Shown here one piece after another: positions 49,910 through 63,809 of a DNA stretch of 64,000 nt. Made by a program: the position numbers and the translations under genes. The notes below the pieces were generated by a model, which saw nothing but the letters and a program-made list of their open reading frames with translations, was not told where the DNA came from and searched no databases. The stretch is from Hyperoodon ampullatus (Eukaryota > Chordata > Mammalia > Artiodactyla > Ziphiidae), in assembly GCA_949752795.1 (NCBI GenBank), contig CATKHW010000061.1:2604001-2668000 (forward strand), given 5' to 3'. The number at the start of each line of letters is the position of its first letter. Within the stretch, counting starts at the first letter, position 1.

Positions 49910-51645
49910 ATAAGATATCACTTATGAAGATCCTGTAAACATGGCTACACTTGAAGTGAGTTAGTAAAGAGAACAGTGTCTCACATTTAGAAAACACTCA
50001 TATGGCTGCTTAAGGGGGAAGGAGAGGTGGGGTGATGCATAAAACCAGAGTTTGATATAAGCACAGGTACCGTTCCAAAAACCAACTATGGAATAGACAA
50101 GACCTACACCTTCCTCAGTGAAAGGGACTCAGAACCCCATATTTCCCGCAGAAGAATATATCTGACTAGTAAGAATCTTAAAACCTATGTATTGATATGT
50201 CTCCGTAAGGGAATCAAGTGTGTCTAGACTGGCATAAACATGGCAGCGAGAATCAGCTCAAACCCACTATAAAAAGGAATTTCAAAAACAAAACAAAAAA
50301 ACTGGGAAATTCTTTACAATTCCTTCAGGGTCTCTGATGAAACCTGGAATGACCCTATCTACAACGACAGCTGGATGTGGCATAAGGAGGGACACTTGGG
50401 ACTGAGACGATTGGTGAGATTGGGTGAGCAAATGCAGACCTTTTAAAGCACAAATGCCTGGCACACATTCCATGGATCCCAACTCTCTAGGTTGAAGGGA
50501 ATATTACTACAGATATAACATACGGGAAACCTAGGGAACGGACACACTGTGAATACAAAAGGTTTTTAAAACTCAACGAATAGCCCCTCTCCTGGTGCTC
50601 TGGTTTGACTTTCCATCTGGTTTACTATCAACCTCCCAACCTGGAGAGACAGCCCCTTTAACCTCCTGGTTCGCTCAGGTTGCCAATTTGGCAGAGGATG
50701 AAAGGGAAGAGGGAGAACCAATGAGAGAGTAGCTATTAGGCATTTGGACGGCACATATCACTGTAATTTCCCGGCAGGAAGAAGAATTAACCAAAGTCTC
50801 AGCCACCCAACGGGAACCAGTATAGGTCCTGAACCAAAATTTTGGACTTGCGGTCAGCTCACCAAAATCGAGTTGAAAAATGGAGCTCAGGGGCACAGCA
50901 ATTCACAAAGTGGCCGAGTAATAAAGGACAACTATCGTCCAAAAATCTGTTGAGGGAAGGCAACGAGGCGGACTTGAAAGCGAGGCAGAATAGCAGGAAA
51001 CAGATTTCAAGACGTACGTTGGAATCGCCTTTAAAGCACAGGAAGAGGGGCACAACTTCGACAATGATGCACTTGGCCAAAAAGGGCGTATGCGTTTTCT
51101 CCTGAATATATTCAGGAGAAAACGCATACGCCCTTTTTGGCCAAGCAAGCAAACGGGCAATGCAAATCTGCACTACAAAGAAGTATCACTTCCCACCGGT
51201 CAAAAGGGACATCCACAAAATGTGTAAAAACCAGAAAGGCAAGACAGGCCCTGGACAACAGGGAGCCTTGTTATGCTGATGGGCGGGAGGTAAATTGCCA
51301 ACTGCCTCTCTGGAGGAGTGCATTGTGTTCCGTAAAACAAGTAAACAACAGAGCTACAGAGCCAAGGGCACTTCCTGTCTAGGGAATATACCTTGGGAAA
51401 ACTGAAAATCAATGAGGCAGAGCCACCCCAAAATTTAGGGCTGCACTGCTTACAAGGACCTCAACTTGGGTACACCTTAAATATCCCAGGAAATATGAAA
51501 ATGGTTCAAAAAATTGTGGTACTTACGTATGATAGAATATCCCTCAGCCATGAAATCAATGTCATAAGACCAGTAGCAGCAAAATGGGTGGATTCAGGTA
51601 CGATGATTCTAAGTGAAATAAGTCACACAGAAAAAGAAACTTATC
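49910..51645 (+). repeat. Satellite monomer M25 (B type)
   Basis: Near-identical to M23, including GAAGTGAGTTAGTAAAG and GAGGCAGAGCC. The palindrome at 51,072-51,145 is perfect. Confidence 0.95.
51072..51145. repeat. 74 bp perfect palindrome (M25)
   Basis: Perfect copy in a B monomer. Confidence 0.96.
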
Positions 51646-53384
51646 ATAAGATATCACTTATGAAGATCCTGTAAACATGGCTACACTTGAACTGAGTTAG
51701 GAAAGAGAACAGTGTCTCACATTTAGAAAACACTCTTATGCCTGCTTAAGGGGGAAGGAGAGGTGGGGTGATGCATAAAACCAGAGTTTGATATAAGCAC
51801 AAGTACCGTTCCAAAAACCAACTATGGAATAGACAAGACCTACACCTTCCTCAGTGAAAGGGACTCAAAACCCCATATTTCCCGCAGAGGAATATATCTG
51901 ACAAGTAAGAATCTTAAAACCTATGTATTGATATGTCTCCGTAAGGGAATCAAGTGTGTCTAGACTGGCATAAACATGGCAGCGAGAATCAGGTCAAACC
52001 CACTCTAAAAAGGAATTTCAAAAACAAAACAAAAAAACTGGGAAATTCTTTACAATTCCTTCAGGGTCTCTGCTGAAACCTGGAATTACCCTATCTACAA
52101 CGACAGTTGGATGTGTCATAAGGCTGGACACTTGGGACTGAGAGGATTGGTGAGATTGGGTGAGCAAATGCAGACCCTTTAAAGCAATAATTCATGGCAC
52201 CCATTCCATGGGTCCCAACTCTCCAGGTTGAAGGGAATATTACTACAGTTATAACATGTACGGGAAACCTAGAGAACGGACACACTGTGAATACGAAAGG
52301 TTTCTAAAACTCAACGAATAGACCTTCCCCTGGTGCTCCGGTTTGACTTTCCATCTGCTTTACTATCTATCTCCCAACTTGGAGAGACAGCCCCTTTAAC
52401 CTCCTGGTTCACACAGGTTGCCAAATTGGCAGAGGATGAAAGGGAAGAGGGAGAACCAATGAGAGCGTAGCTGTTAGGCATTTGGACGGGCACATATCAC
52501 TCTAACTTCCCCGCAGGAAGAAGAATTAACCAAAGTCTCAGCCACCCACCTGGAACCAGTATAGGTCCTGAACCAAAATTTTGGACTTGCGATCAGCTCA
52601 CAAAAAACGAGTTGAAAAATGGAGCTCAGGGGCACAGCAATTCACAAACTGGCCGAGTAATAAAGGACAACTATCGTCCAAAAATCTGTTGAGGAAAGGC
52701 AACGAGGCGGACTTGAAAGAGAGGCAGAATAGCAGGAAACAGATTTCAAGAGGTACGTTGGAATCACCTTTAAAGCACAGGAAGAGGGGCACAACTTCGA
52801 CAATGATGCACTTGGCCAAAAAGGGCGTATGCGTTTTCTCCTGAATATATCCAGGAGAAAACGCATAAGCCCTTTTTGGCCAAGCAAGCAAAGGGTCAAT
52901 GCAAATCTGCACTACAAAGGAGTATCACTTCCCACCGGTCAAAAGGGACATCCACAAAATGTGTAAAAACCAGAAAGGCAAGACAGGCCCTGGACAACAG
53001 GGAGCCTTGTTATGCTGATGGGCGGGAGGTAAATTGCCAACTGCCTCTCTGGAGGAGTGCATTGTGTTCCTTAAAACAAGTAAAGAACAGAGCTACAGAG
53101 CCAAGGGCACTTCCAGTCTAGGGAATATACCTTGGGAAAACTGAAAATCAATAAGACAGAGCCACCCCAAAATTTAGGGCTGCACTGCTTACAAGGACCT
53201 CAATTTGGGTACACCTTAAATATCCCAGGAAATATGAAAATGGTTCTAAAAATTGTGGTACTTACGTATGATAGAATATCCCTCAGCCATGAAATCAATG
53301 TCATAAGACCAGTAGCAGCAAAATGGGTGGATTCAGGTACGATGATTCTAAGTGAAATAAGTCACACAGAAAAAGAAACTTATC
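51646..53384 (+). repeat. Satellite monomer M26 (A type, mosaic)
   Basis: Has the M18/M20 variants at 52,538-52,690 (CCACCTGGAACC, GATCAGCTCACAAAAAACG, GTCCAAAAATCTG) but the M22-type ATATCCAGGAG near 52,848. A switch lies between these points. The palindrome is at 52,811-52,884. Confidence 0.95.
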
Positions 53385-55120
53385 ATAAGATATCACTTAT
53401 GAAGATCCTGTAAACATGGCTACACTTGAACTGAGTTAGGAAAGAGAACAGTGTCTCACATTTAGAAAACACTCATATGGCTGCTTAAGGGGGAAGGAGA
53501 GGTGGGGTGATGCATAAAACCAGAGTTTGATATAAGCACAGGTACCGTTCCAAAAACCAACTATGGAATAGACAAGACCTACACCTTCCTCAGTGAAAGG
53601 GACTCAGAACCCCATATTTCCGGCAGAAGAATATATCTGACTAGTAAGAATCTTAAAACCTATGTATTGATATGTCTCCGTAAGGGAATCAAGTGTGTCT
53701 AGACTGGCATAAACATGGCAGCGAGAATCAGCTCAAACCCACTATAAAAAGGAATTTCAAAAACAAAACAAAAAAACTGGGAAATTCTTTACAATTCCTT
53801 CAGGGTCTCTGATGAAACCTGGAATGACCCTATCTACAACGACAGCTGGATGTGGCATAAGGAGGGACACTTGGGACTGAGACGATTGGTGAGATTGGGT
53901 GAGCAAATGCAGACCTTTTAAAGCACAAATGCCTGGCACACATTCCATGGATCCCAACTCTCTAGGTTGAAGGGAATATTACTACAGATATAACATACGG
54001 GAAACCTAGGGAACGGACACACTGTGAATACAAAAGGTTTTTAAAACTCAACGAATAGCCCCTCTCCTGGTGCTCTGGTTTGACTTTCCATCTGGTTTAC
54101 TATCAACCTCCCAACCTGGAGAGACAGCCCCTTTAACCTCCTGGTTCGCTCAGGTTGCCAATTTGGCAGAGGATGAAAGGGAAGAGGGAGAACCAATGAG
54201 AGAGTAGCTATTAGGCATTTGGACGGCACATATCACTGTAATTTCCCGGCAGGAAGAAGAATTAACCAAAGTCTCAGCCACCCAACGGGAACCAGTATAG
54301 GTCCTGAACCAAAATTTTGGACTTGCGGTCAGCTCACCAAAATCGAGTTGAAAAATGGAGCTCAGGGGCACAGCAATTCACAAAGTGGCCGAGTAATAAA
54401 GGACAACTATCGTCCAAAAATCTGTTGAGGGAAGGCAACGAGGCGGACTTGAAAGCGAGGCAGAATAGCAGGAAACAGATTTCAAGACGTACGTTGGAAT
54501 CGCCTTTAAAGCACAGGAAGAGGGGCACAACTTCGACAATGATGCACTTGGCCAAAAAGGGCGTATGCGTTTTCTCCTGAATATATTCAGGAGAAAACGC
54601 ATACGCCCTTTTTGGCCAAGCAAGCAAACGGGCAATGCAAATCTGCACTACAAAGAAGTATCACTTCCCACCGGTCAAAAGGGACATCCACAAAATGTGT
54701 AAAAACCAGAAAGGCAAGACAGGCCCTGGACAACAGGGAGCCTTGTTATGCTGATGGGCGGGATGTAAATTGCCAACTGCCTCTCTGGAGGAGTGCATTG
54801 TGTTCCGTAAAACAAGTAAACAACAGAGCTACAGAGCCAAGGGCACTTCCTGTCTAGGGAATATACCTTGGGAAAACTGAAAATCAATGAGACAGAGCCA
54901 CCCCAAAATTTAGGGCTGCACTGCTTACAAGGACCTCAACTTGGGTACACCTTAAATATCCCAGGAAATATGAAAATGGTTCAAAAAATTGTGGTACTTA
55001 CGTATGATAGAATATCCCTCAGCCATGAAATCAATGTCATAAGACCAGTAGCAGCAAAATGGGTGGATTCAGGTACGATGATTCTAAGTGAAATAAGTCA
55101 CACAGAAAAAGAAACTTATC
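53385..55120 (+). repeat. Satellite monomer M27 (B type)
   Basis: Has CTGAGTTAGGAAAG, not the M23/M25 variant, and introduces ATTTCCGGCAGAAG, which is shared with M29 and M31. The palindrome at 54,547-54,620 is perfect. Confidence 0.95.
54547..54620. repeat. 74 bp perfect palindrome (M27)
   Basis: Last perfect copy. M29, M31 and M32 carry CAGGAGG on the right arm and are imperfect. Confidence 0.96.
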
Positions 55121-56859
55121 ATAAGATATCACTTATGAAGATCCTGTAAACATGGCTACACTTGAACTGAGTTAGGAAAGAGAACAGTGTCTCACATTTA
55201 GAAAACACTCTTATGCCTGCTTAAGGGGGAAGGAGAGGTGGGGTGATGCATAAAACCAGAGTTTGATATAAGCACAAGTACCGTTCCAAAAACCAACTAT
55301 GGAATAGACAAGACCTACACCTTCCTCAGTGAAAGGGACTCAAAACCCCATATTTCCCGCAGAGGAATATATCTGACAAGTAAGAATCTTAAAACCTATG
55401 TATTGATATGTCTCCGTAAGGGAATCAAGTGTGTCTAGACTGGCATAAACATGGCAGCGAGAATCAGGTCAAACCCACTCTAAAAAGGAATTTCAAAAAC
55501 AAAACAAAAAAACTGGGAAATTCTTTACAATTCCTTCAGGGTCTCTGCTGAAACCTGGAATTACCCTATCTACAACGACAGTTGGATGTGTCATAAGGCT
55601 GGACACTTGGGACTGAGAGGATTGGTGAGATTGGGTGAGCAAATGCAGACCCTTTAAAGCAATAATTCATGGCACCCATTCCATGGGTCCCAACTCTCCA
55701 GGTTGAAGGGAATATTACTACAGTTATAACATGTACGGGAAACCTAGAGAACGGACACACTGTGAATACGAAAGGTTTCTAAAACTCAACGAATAGACCT
55801 TCCCCTGGTGCTCCGGTTTGACTTTCCATCTGCTTTACTATCTATCTCCCAACTTGGAGAGACAGCCCCTTTAACCTCCTGGTTCACACAGGTTGCCAAA
55901 TTGGCAGAGGATGAAAGGGAAGAGGGAGAACCAATGAGAGCGTAGCTGTTAGGCATTTGGACGGGCACATATCACTCTAACTTCCCCGCAGGAAGAAGAA
56001 TTAACCAAAGTCTCAGCCACCCACCGGGAACCAGTATAGGTCCTGAACCAAAATTTTGGACTTGCGGTCAGCTCACCAAAAACGAGTTGAAAAATGGAGC
56101 TCAGGGGCACAGCAATTCACAAACTGGCCGAGTAATAAAGGACAACTATCGTCCTAAAATCTGTTGAGGAAAGGCAACGAGGCGGACTTGAAAGAGAGGC
56201 AGAATAGCAGGAAACAGATTTCAAGAGGTACGTTGGAATCACCTTTAAAGCACAGGAAGAGGGGCACAACTTCGACAATGATGCACTTGGCCAAAAAGGG
56301 CGTATGCGTTTTCTCCTGAATATATCCAGGAGAAAACGCATAAGCCCTTTTTGGCCAAGCAAGCAAAGGGTCAATGCAAATCTGCACTACAAAGGAGTAT
56401 CACTTCCCACCGGTCAAAAGGGACATCCACAAAATGTGTAAAAACCAGAAAGGCAAGACAGGCCCTGGACAACAGGGAGCCTTGTTATGCTGATGGGCGG
56501 GAGGTAAATTGCCAACTGCCTCTCTGGAGGAGTGCATTGTGTTCCTTAAAACAAGTAAAGAACAGAGCTACAGAGCCAAGGGCACTTCCAGTCTAGGGAA
56601 TATACCTTGGGAAAACTGAAAATCAATAAGACAGAGCCACCCCAAAATTTAGGGCTGCACTGCTTACAAGGACCTCAATTTGGGTACACCTTAAATATCC
56701 CAGGAAATATGAAAATGGTTCTAAAAATTGTGGTACTTACGTATGATAGAATATCCCTCAGCCATGAAATCAATGTCATAAGACCAGTAGCAGCAAAATG
56801 GGTGGATTCAGGTACGATGATTCTAAGTGAAATAAGTCACACAGAAAAAGAAACTTATC
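55121..56859 (+). repeat. Satellite monomer M28 (A type, second subtype)
   Basis: M22-like throughout the diagnostic sites, but ends with TGGATTCAGG, not the stop-creating TGGATTGAGG. The palindrome at 56,286-56,359 has two mismatched pairs. Confidence 0.95.
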
Positions 56860-58595
56860 ATAAGATATCACTTATGAAGATCCTGTAAACATGGCTACAC
56901 TTGAAGTGAGTTAGTAAAGAGAACAGTGTCTCACATTTAGAAAACACTCATATGGCTGCTTAAGGGGGAAGGAGAGGTGGGGTGATGCATAAAACCAGAG
57001 TTTGATATAAGCACAGGTACCGTTCCAAAAACCAACTATGGAATAGACAAGACCTACACCTTCCTCAGTGAAAGGGACTCAGAACCCCATATTTCCGGCA
57101 GAAGAATATATCTGACTAGTAAGAATCTTAAAACCTATGTATTGATATGTCTCCGTAAGGGAATCAAGTGTGTCTAGACTGGCATAAACATGGCAGCGAG
57201 AATCAGCTCAAACCCACTATAAAAAGGAATTTAAAAAACAAAACAAAAAAACTGGGAAATTCTTTACAATTCCTTCAGGGTCTCTGATGAAACCTGGAAT
57301 GACCCTATCTACAACGACAGCTGGATGTGGCATAAGGAGGGACACTTGGGACTGAGACGATTGGTGAGATTGGGTGAGCAAATGCAGACCTTTTAAAGCA
57401 CAAATGCCTGGCACACATTCCATGGATCCCAACTCTCTAGGTTGAAGGGAATATTACTACAGATATAACATACGGGAAACCTAGGGAACGGACACACTGT
57501 GAATACAAAAGGTTTTTAAAACTCAACGAATAGCCCCTCACCTGGTGCTCTGGTTTGACTTTCCATCTGGTTTACTATCAACCTCCCAACCTGGAGAGAC
57601 AGCCCCTTTAACCTCCTGGTTCGCTCAGGTTGCCAATTTGGCAGAGGATGAAAGGGAAGAGGGAGAACCAATGAGAGAGTGGCTATTAGGCATTTGGACG
57701 GCACATATCACTGTAATTTCCCGGCAGGAAGAAGAATTAACCAAAGTCTCAGCCACCCACCGGGAACCAGTATAGGTCCTGAACCAAAATTTTGGACTTG
57801 CGGTCAGCTCACCAAAATCGAGTTGAAAAATGGAGCTCAGGGGCACAGCAATTCACAAAGTGGCCGAGTAATAAAGGACAACTATCGTCCAAAAATCTGT
57901 TGAGGGAAGGCAACGAGGCGGACTTCAAAGCGAGGCAGAATAGCAGGAAACAGATTTCAAGACGTACGTTGGAATCGCCTTTAAAGCACAGGAAGAGGGG
58001 CACAACTTCGACAATGATGCACTTGGCCAAAAAGGGCGTATGCGTTTTCTCCTGAATATATTCAGGAGGAAACGCATACGCCCTTTTTGGCCAAGCAAGC
58101 AAACGGGCAATGCAAATCTGCACTACAAAGAAGTATCACTTCCCACCGGTCAAAAGGGACATCCACAAAATGTGTAAAAACCAGAAAGGCAAGACAGGCC
58201 CTGGACAACAGGGAGCCTTGTTATGCTGATGGGCGGGAGGTAAATTGCCAACTGCCTCTCTGGAGGAGTGCATTGTGTTCCGTAAAACAAGTAAACAACA
58301 GAGCTACAGAGCCAAGGGCACTTCCTGTCTAGGGAATATACCTTGGGAAAACTGAAAATCAATGAGACAGAGCCACCCCAAAATTTAGGGCTGCACTGCT
58401 TACAAGGACCTCAACTTGGGTACACCTTAAATATCCCAGGAAATATGAAAATGGTTCAAAAAATTGTGGTACTTACGTATGATAGAATATCCCTCAGCCA
58501 TGAAATCAATGTCATAAGACCAGTAGCAGCAAAATGGGTGGATTCAGGTACGATGATTCTAAGTGAAATAAGTCACACAGAAAAAGAAACTTATC
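56860..58595 (+). repeat. Satellite monomer M29 (B type)
   Basis: Shares GGAATTTAAAAAAC and GAGAGAGTGGCTATTAGG with M31. The right palindrome arm reads CAGGAGGAAACGC, so the 58,022-58,095 palindrome is no longer perfect. Confidence 0.95.
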
Positions 58596-60334
58596 ATAAG
58601 ATATCACTTATGAAGATCCTGTAAACATGGCTACACTTGAACTGAGTTAGGAAAGAGAACAGTGTCTCACATTTAGAAAACACTCTTATGCCTGCTTAAG
58701 GGGGAAGGAGAGGTGGGGTGATGCATAAAACCAGAGTTTGATATAAGCACAAGTACCGTTCCAAAAACCAACTATGGAATAGACAAGACCTACACCTTCC
58801 TCAGTGAAAGGGACTCAAAACCCCATATTTCCCGCAGAGGAATATATCTGACAAGTAAGAATCTTAAAACCTATGTATTGATATGTCTCCGTAAGGGAAT
58901 CAAGTGTGTCTAGACTGGCATAAACATGGCAGCGAGAATCAGGTCAAACCCACTCTAAAAAGGAATTTCAAAAACAAAACAAAAAAACTGGGAAATTCTT
59001 TACAATTCCTTCAGGGTCTCTGCTGAAACCTGGAATTACCCTATCTACAACGACAGTTGGATGTGTCATAAGGCTGGACACTTGGGACTGAGAGGATTGG
59101 TGAGATTGGGTGAGCAAATGCAGACCCTTTAAAGCAATAATTCATGGCACCCATTCCATGGGTCCCAACTCTCCAGGTTGAAGGGAATATTACTACAGTT
59201 ATAACATGTACGGGAAACCTAGAGAACGGACACACTGTGAATACGAAAGGTTTCTAAAACTCAACGAATAGACCTTCCCCTGGTGCTCCGGTTTGACTTT
59301 CCATCTGCTTTACTATCTATCTCCCAACTTGGAGAGACAGCCCCTTTAACCTCCTGGTTCACACAGGTTGCCAAATTGGCAGAGGATGAAAGGGAAGAGG
59401 GAGAACCAATGAGAGCGTAGCTGTTAGGCATTTGGACGGGCACATATCACTCTAACTTCCCCGCAGGAAGAAGAATTAACCAAAGTCTCAGCCACCCACC
59501 GGGAACCAGTATAGGTCCTGAACCAAAATTTTGGACTTGCGGTCAGCTCACCAAAAACGAGTTGAAAAATGGAGCTCAGGGGCACAGCAATTCACAAACT
59601 GGCCGAGTAATAAAGGACAACTATCGTCCTAAAATCTGTTGAGGAAAGGCAACGAGGCGGACTTGAAAGAGAGGCAGAATAGCAGGAAACAGATTTCAAG
59701 AGGTACGTTGGAATCACCTTTAAAGCACAGGAAGAGGGGCACAACTTCGACAATGATGCACTTGGCCAAAAAGGGCGTATGCGTTTTCTCCTGAATATAT
59801 CCAGGAGAAAACGCATAAGCCCTTTTTGGCCAAGCAAGCAAAGGGTCAATGCAAATCTGCACTACAAAGGAGTATCACTTCCCACCGGTCAAAAGGGACA
59901 TCCACAAAATGTGTAAAAACCAGAAAGGCAAGACAGGCCCTGGACAACAGGGAGCCTTGTTATGCTGATGGGCGGGAGGTAAATTGCCAACTGCCTCTCT
60001 GGAGGAGTGCATTGTGTTCCTTAAAACAAGTAAAGAACAGAGCTACAGAGCCAAGGGCACTTCCAGTCTAGGGAATATACCTTGGGAAAACTGAAAATCA
60101 ATAAGACAGAGCCACCCCAAAATTTAGGGCTGCACTGCTTACAAGGACCTCAATTTGGGTACACCTTAAATATCCCAGGAAATATGAAAATGGTTCTAAA
60201 AATTGTGGTACTTACGTATGATAGAATATCCCTCAGCCATGAAATCAATGTCATAAGACCAGTAGCAGCAAAATGGGTGGATTCAGGTACGATGATTCTA
60301 AGTGAAATAAGTCACACAGAAAAAGAAACTTATC
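58596..60334 (+). repeat. Satellite monomer M30 (A type, second subtype)
   Basis: M28-like at all diagnostic sites. The palindrome at 59,761-59,834 has two mismatched pairs. Confidence 0.95.
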
Positions 60335-62070
60335 ATAAGATATCACTTATGAAGATCCTGTAAACATGGCTACACTTGAACTGAGTTAGGAAAGAGAACA
60401 GTGTCTCACATTTAGAAAACACTCATATGGCTGCTTAAGGGGGAAGGAGAGGTGGGGTGATGCATAAAACCAGAGTTTGATATAAGCACAGGTACCGTTC
60501 CAAAAACCAACTATGGAATAGACAAGACCTACACCTTCCTCAGTGAAAGGGACTCAGAACCCCATATTTCCGGCAGAAGAATATATCTGACTAGTAAGAA
60601 TCTTAAAACCTATGTATTGATATGTCTCCGTAAGGGAATCAAGTGTGTCTAGACTGGCATAAACATGGCAGCGAGAATCAGCTCAAACCCACTATAAAAA
60701 GGAATTTAAAAAACAAAACAAAAAAACTGGGAAATTCTTTACAATTCCTTCAGGGTCTCTGATGAAACCTGGAATGACCCTATCTACAACGACAGCTGGA
60801 TGTGGCATAAGGAGGGACACTTGGGACTGAGACGATTGGTGAGATTGGGTGAGCAAATGCAGACCTTTTAAAGCACAAATGCCTGGCACACATTCCATGG
60901 ATCCCAACTCTCTAGGTTGAAGGGAATATTACTACAGATATAACATACGGGAAACCTAGGGAACGGACACACTGTGAATACAAAAGGTTTTTAAAACTCA
61001 ACGAATAGCCCCTCTCCTGGTGCTCTGGTTTGACTTTCCATCTGGTTTACTATCAACCTCCCAACCTGGAGAGACAGCCCCTTTAACCTCCTGGTTCGCT
61101 CAGGTTGCCAATTTGGCAGAGGATGAAAGGGAAGAGGGAGAACCAATGAGAGAGTGGCTATTAGGCATTTGGACGGCACATATCACTGTAATTTCCCGGC
61201 AGGAAGAAGAATTAACCAAAGTCTCAGCCACCCACCGGGAACCAGTATAGGTCCTGAACCAAAATTTTGGACTTGCGGTCAGCTCACCAAAATCGAGTTG
61301 AAAAATGGAGCTCAGGGGCACAGCAATTCACAAAGTGGCCGAGTAATAAAGGACAACTATCGTCCAAAAATCTGTTGAGGGAAGGCAACGAGGCGGACTT
61401 GAAAGCGAGGCAGAATAGCAGGAAACAGATTTCAAGACGTATGTTGGAATCGCCTTTAAAGCACAGGAAGAGGGGCACAACTTCGACAATGATGCACTTG
61501 GCCAAAAAGGGCGTATGCGTTTTCTCCTGAATATATTCAGGAGGAAACGCATACGCCCTCTTTGGCCAAGCAAGCAAACGGGCAATGCAAATCTGCACTA
61601 CAAAGAAGTATCACTTCCCACCGGTCAAAAGGGACATCCACAAAATGTGTAAAAACCAGAAAGGCAAGACAGGCCCTGGACAACAGGGAGCCTTGTTATG
61701 CTGATGGGCGGGAGGTAAATTGCCAACTGCCTCTCTGGAGGAGTGCATTGTGTTCCGTAAAACAAGTAAACAACAGAGCTACAGAGCCAAGGGCACTTCC
61801 TGTCTAGGGAATATACCTTGGGAAAACTGAAAATCAATGAGACAGAGCCACCCCAAAATTTAGGGCTGCACTGCTTACAAGGACCTCAACTTGGGTACAC
61901 CTTAAATATCCCAGGAAATATGAAAATGGTTCAAAAAATTGTGGTACTTACGTATGATAGAATATCCCTCAGCCATGAAATCAATGTCATAAGACCAGTA
62001 GCAGCAAAATGGGTGGATTCAGGTACGATGATTCTAAGTGAAATAAGTCACACAGAAAAAGAAACTTATC
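60335..62070 (+). repeat. Satellite monomer M31 (B type)
   Basis: Sister of M29. The palindrome at 61,497-61,570 has GAGGAAACGC and GCCCTCTTTGG on the right arm, two unpaired changes. ACGTATGTTGG near 61,437 is private. Confidence 0.95.
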
Positions 62071-63809
62071 ATAAGATATCACTTATGAAGATCCTGTAAA
62101 CATGGCTACACTTGAACTGAGTTAGGAAAGAGAACAGTGTCTCACATTTAGAAAACACTCTTATGCCTGCTTAAGGGGGAAGGAGAGGTGGGGTGATGCA
62201 TAAAACCAGAGTTTGATATAAGCACAGGTACCGTTCCAAAAACCAACTATGGAATAGACAAGACCTACACCTTCCTCAGTGAAAGGGACTCAAAACCCCA
62301 TATTTCCCGCAGAGGAATATATCTGACAAGTAAGAATCTTAAAACCTATGTATTGATATGTCTCCGTAAGGGAATCAAGTGTGTCTAGACTGGCATAAAC
62401 ATGGCAGCGAGAATCAGGTCAAACCCACTCTAAAAAGGAATTTCAAAAACAAAACAAAAAAACTGGGAAATTCTTTACAATTCCTTCAGGGTCTCTGCTG
62501 AAACCTGGAATTACCCTATCTACAACGACAGTTGGATGTGTCATAAGGCTGGACACTTGGGACTGAGAGGATTGGTGAGATTGGGTGAGCAAATGCAGAC
62601 CCTTTAAAGCAATAATTCATGGCACCCATTCCATGGGTCCCAACTCTCCAGGTTGAAGGGAATATTACTACAGTTATAACATGTACGGGAAACCTAGAGA
62701 ACGGACACACTGTGAATACGAAAGGTTTCTAAAACTCAACGAATAGACCTTCCCCTGGTGCTCCGGTTTGACTTTCCATCTGCTTTACTATCTATCTCCC
62801 AACTTGGAGAGACAGCCCCTTTAACCTCCTGTTTCACACAGGTTGCCAAATTGGCAGAGGATGAAAGGGAAGAGGGAGAACCAATGAGAGCGTAGCTGTT
62901 AGGCATTTGGACGGGCACATATCACTCTAACTTCCCCGCAGGAAGAAGAATTAACCAAAGTCTCAGCCACCCACCGGGAACCAGTATAGGTCCTGAACCA
63001 AAATTTTGGACTTGCGGTCAGCTCACCAAAAACGAGTTGAAAAATGGAGCTCAGGGGCACAGCAATTCACAAACTGGCCGAGTAATAAAGGACAACTATC
63101 GTCCTAAAATCTGTTGAGGAAAGGCAACGAGGCGGACTTGAAAGAGAGGCAGAATAGCAGGAAACAGATTTCAAGAGGTACGTTGGAATCACCTTTAAAG
63201 CACAGGAAGAGGGGCACAACTTCGACAATGATGCACTTGGCCAAAAAGGGCGTATGCGTTTTCTCCTGAATATATTCAGGAGGAAACGCATACGCCCTTT
63301 TTGGCCAAGCAAGCAAACGGGCAATGCAAATCTGCACTACAAAGGAGTATCACTTCCCACCGGTCAAAAGGGACATCCACAAAATGTGTAAAAACCAGAA
63401 AGGCAAGACAGGCCCTGGACAACAGGGAGCCTTGTTATGCTGATGGGCGGGAGGTAAATTGCCAACTGCCTCTCTGGAGGAGTGCATTGTGTTCCCTAAA
63501 ACAAGTAAAGAACAGAGCTACAGAGCCAAGGGCACTTCCAGTCTAGGGAATATACCTTGGGAAAACTGAAAATCAATAAGACAGAGCCACCCCAAAATTT
63601 AGGGCTGCACTGCTTACAAGGACCTCAACTTGGGTACACCTTAAATATCCCAGGAAATATAAAAATGGTTCAAAAAATTGTGGTACTTACGTACGATGGA
63701 ATATCCCTCAGCCATGAAATCAATGTCATAAGACCAGTAGCAGCAAAATGGGTGGATTGAGGTACGATGATTCTAAGTGAAATAAGTCACAGAGAAAAAG
63801 AAACTTATC
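62071..63809 (+). repeat. Satellite monomer M32 (A-to-generic mosaic)
   Basis: A-type up to about 63,200. The palindrome right arm (63,236-63,309; CAGGAGGAAACGCATACG) is of the M29/M31 B form, followed by A-type AAAGGAGTATC. Generic core variants then appear (TTCCCTAAAAC, ACGTACGATGGAATATC). This marks the right edge of the homogeneous dimer array. Confidence 0.9.

Larger units (their letters stand above)
48171..51645 (+). repeat. Dimeric higher-order repeat, copy 4
   Basis: M24 + M25, near-identical to copy 3. Confidence 0.92.
51646..55120 (+). repeat. Dimeric higher-order repeat, copy 5 (mosaic)
   Basis: M26 + M27, combining variants of copies 1-2 and copies 3-4. Confidence 0.92.
55121..58595 (+). 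repeat. Dimeric higher-order repeat, copy 6
   Basis: M28 + M29. The B part carries TTTAAAAAACAAAAC and the GAGTGGCTATT variant, which recur in copy 7. Confidence 0.92.
58596..62070 (+). repeat. Dimeric higher-order repeat, copy 7
   Basis: M30 + M31, closest to copy 6. The next partial copy (M32 onward) loses dimer identity after about 63,240. Confidence 0.92.
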
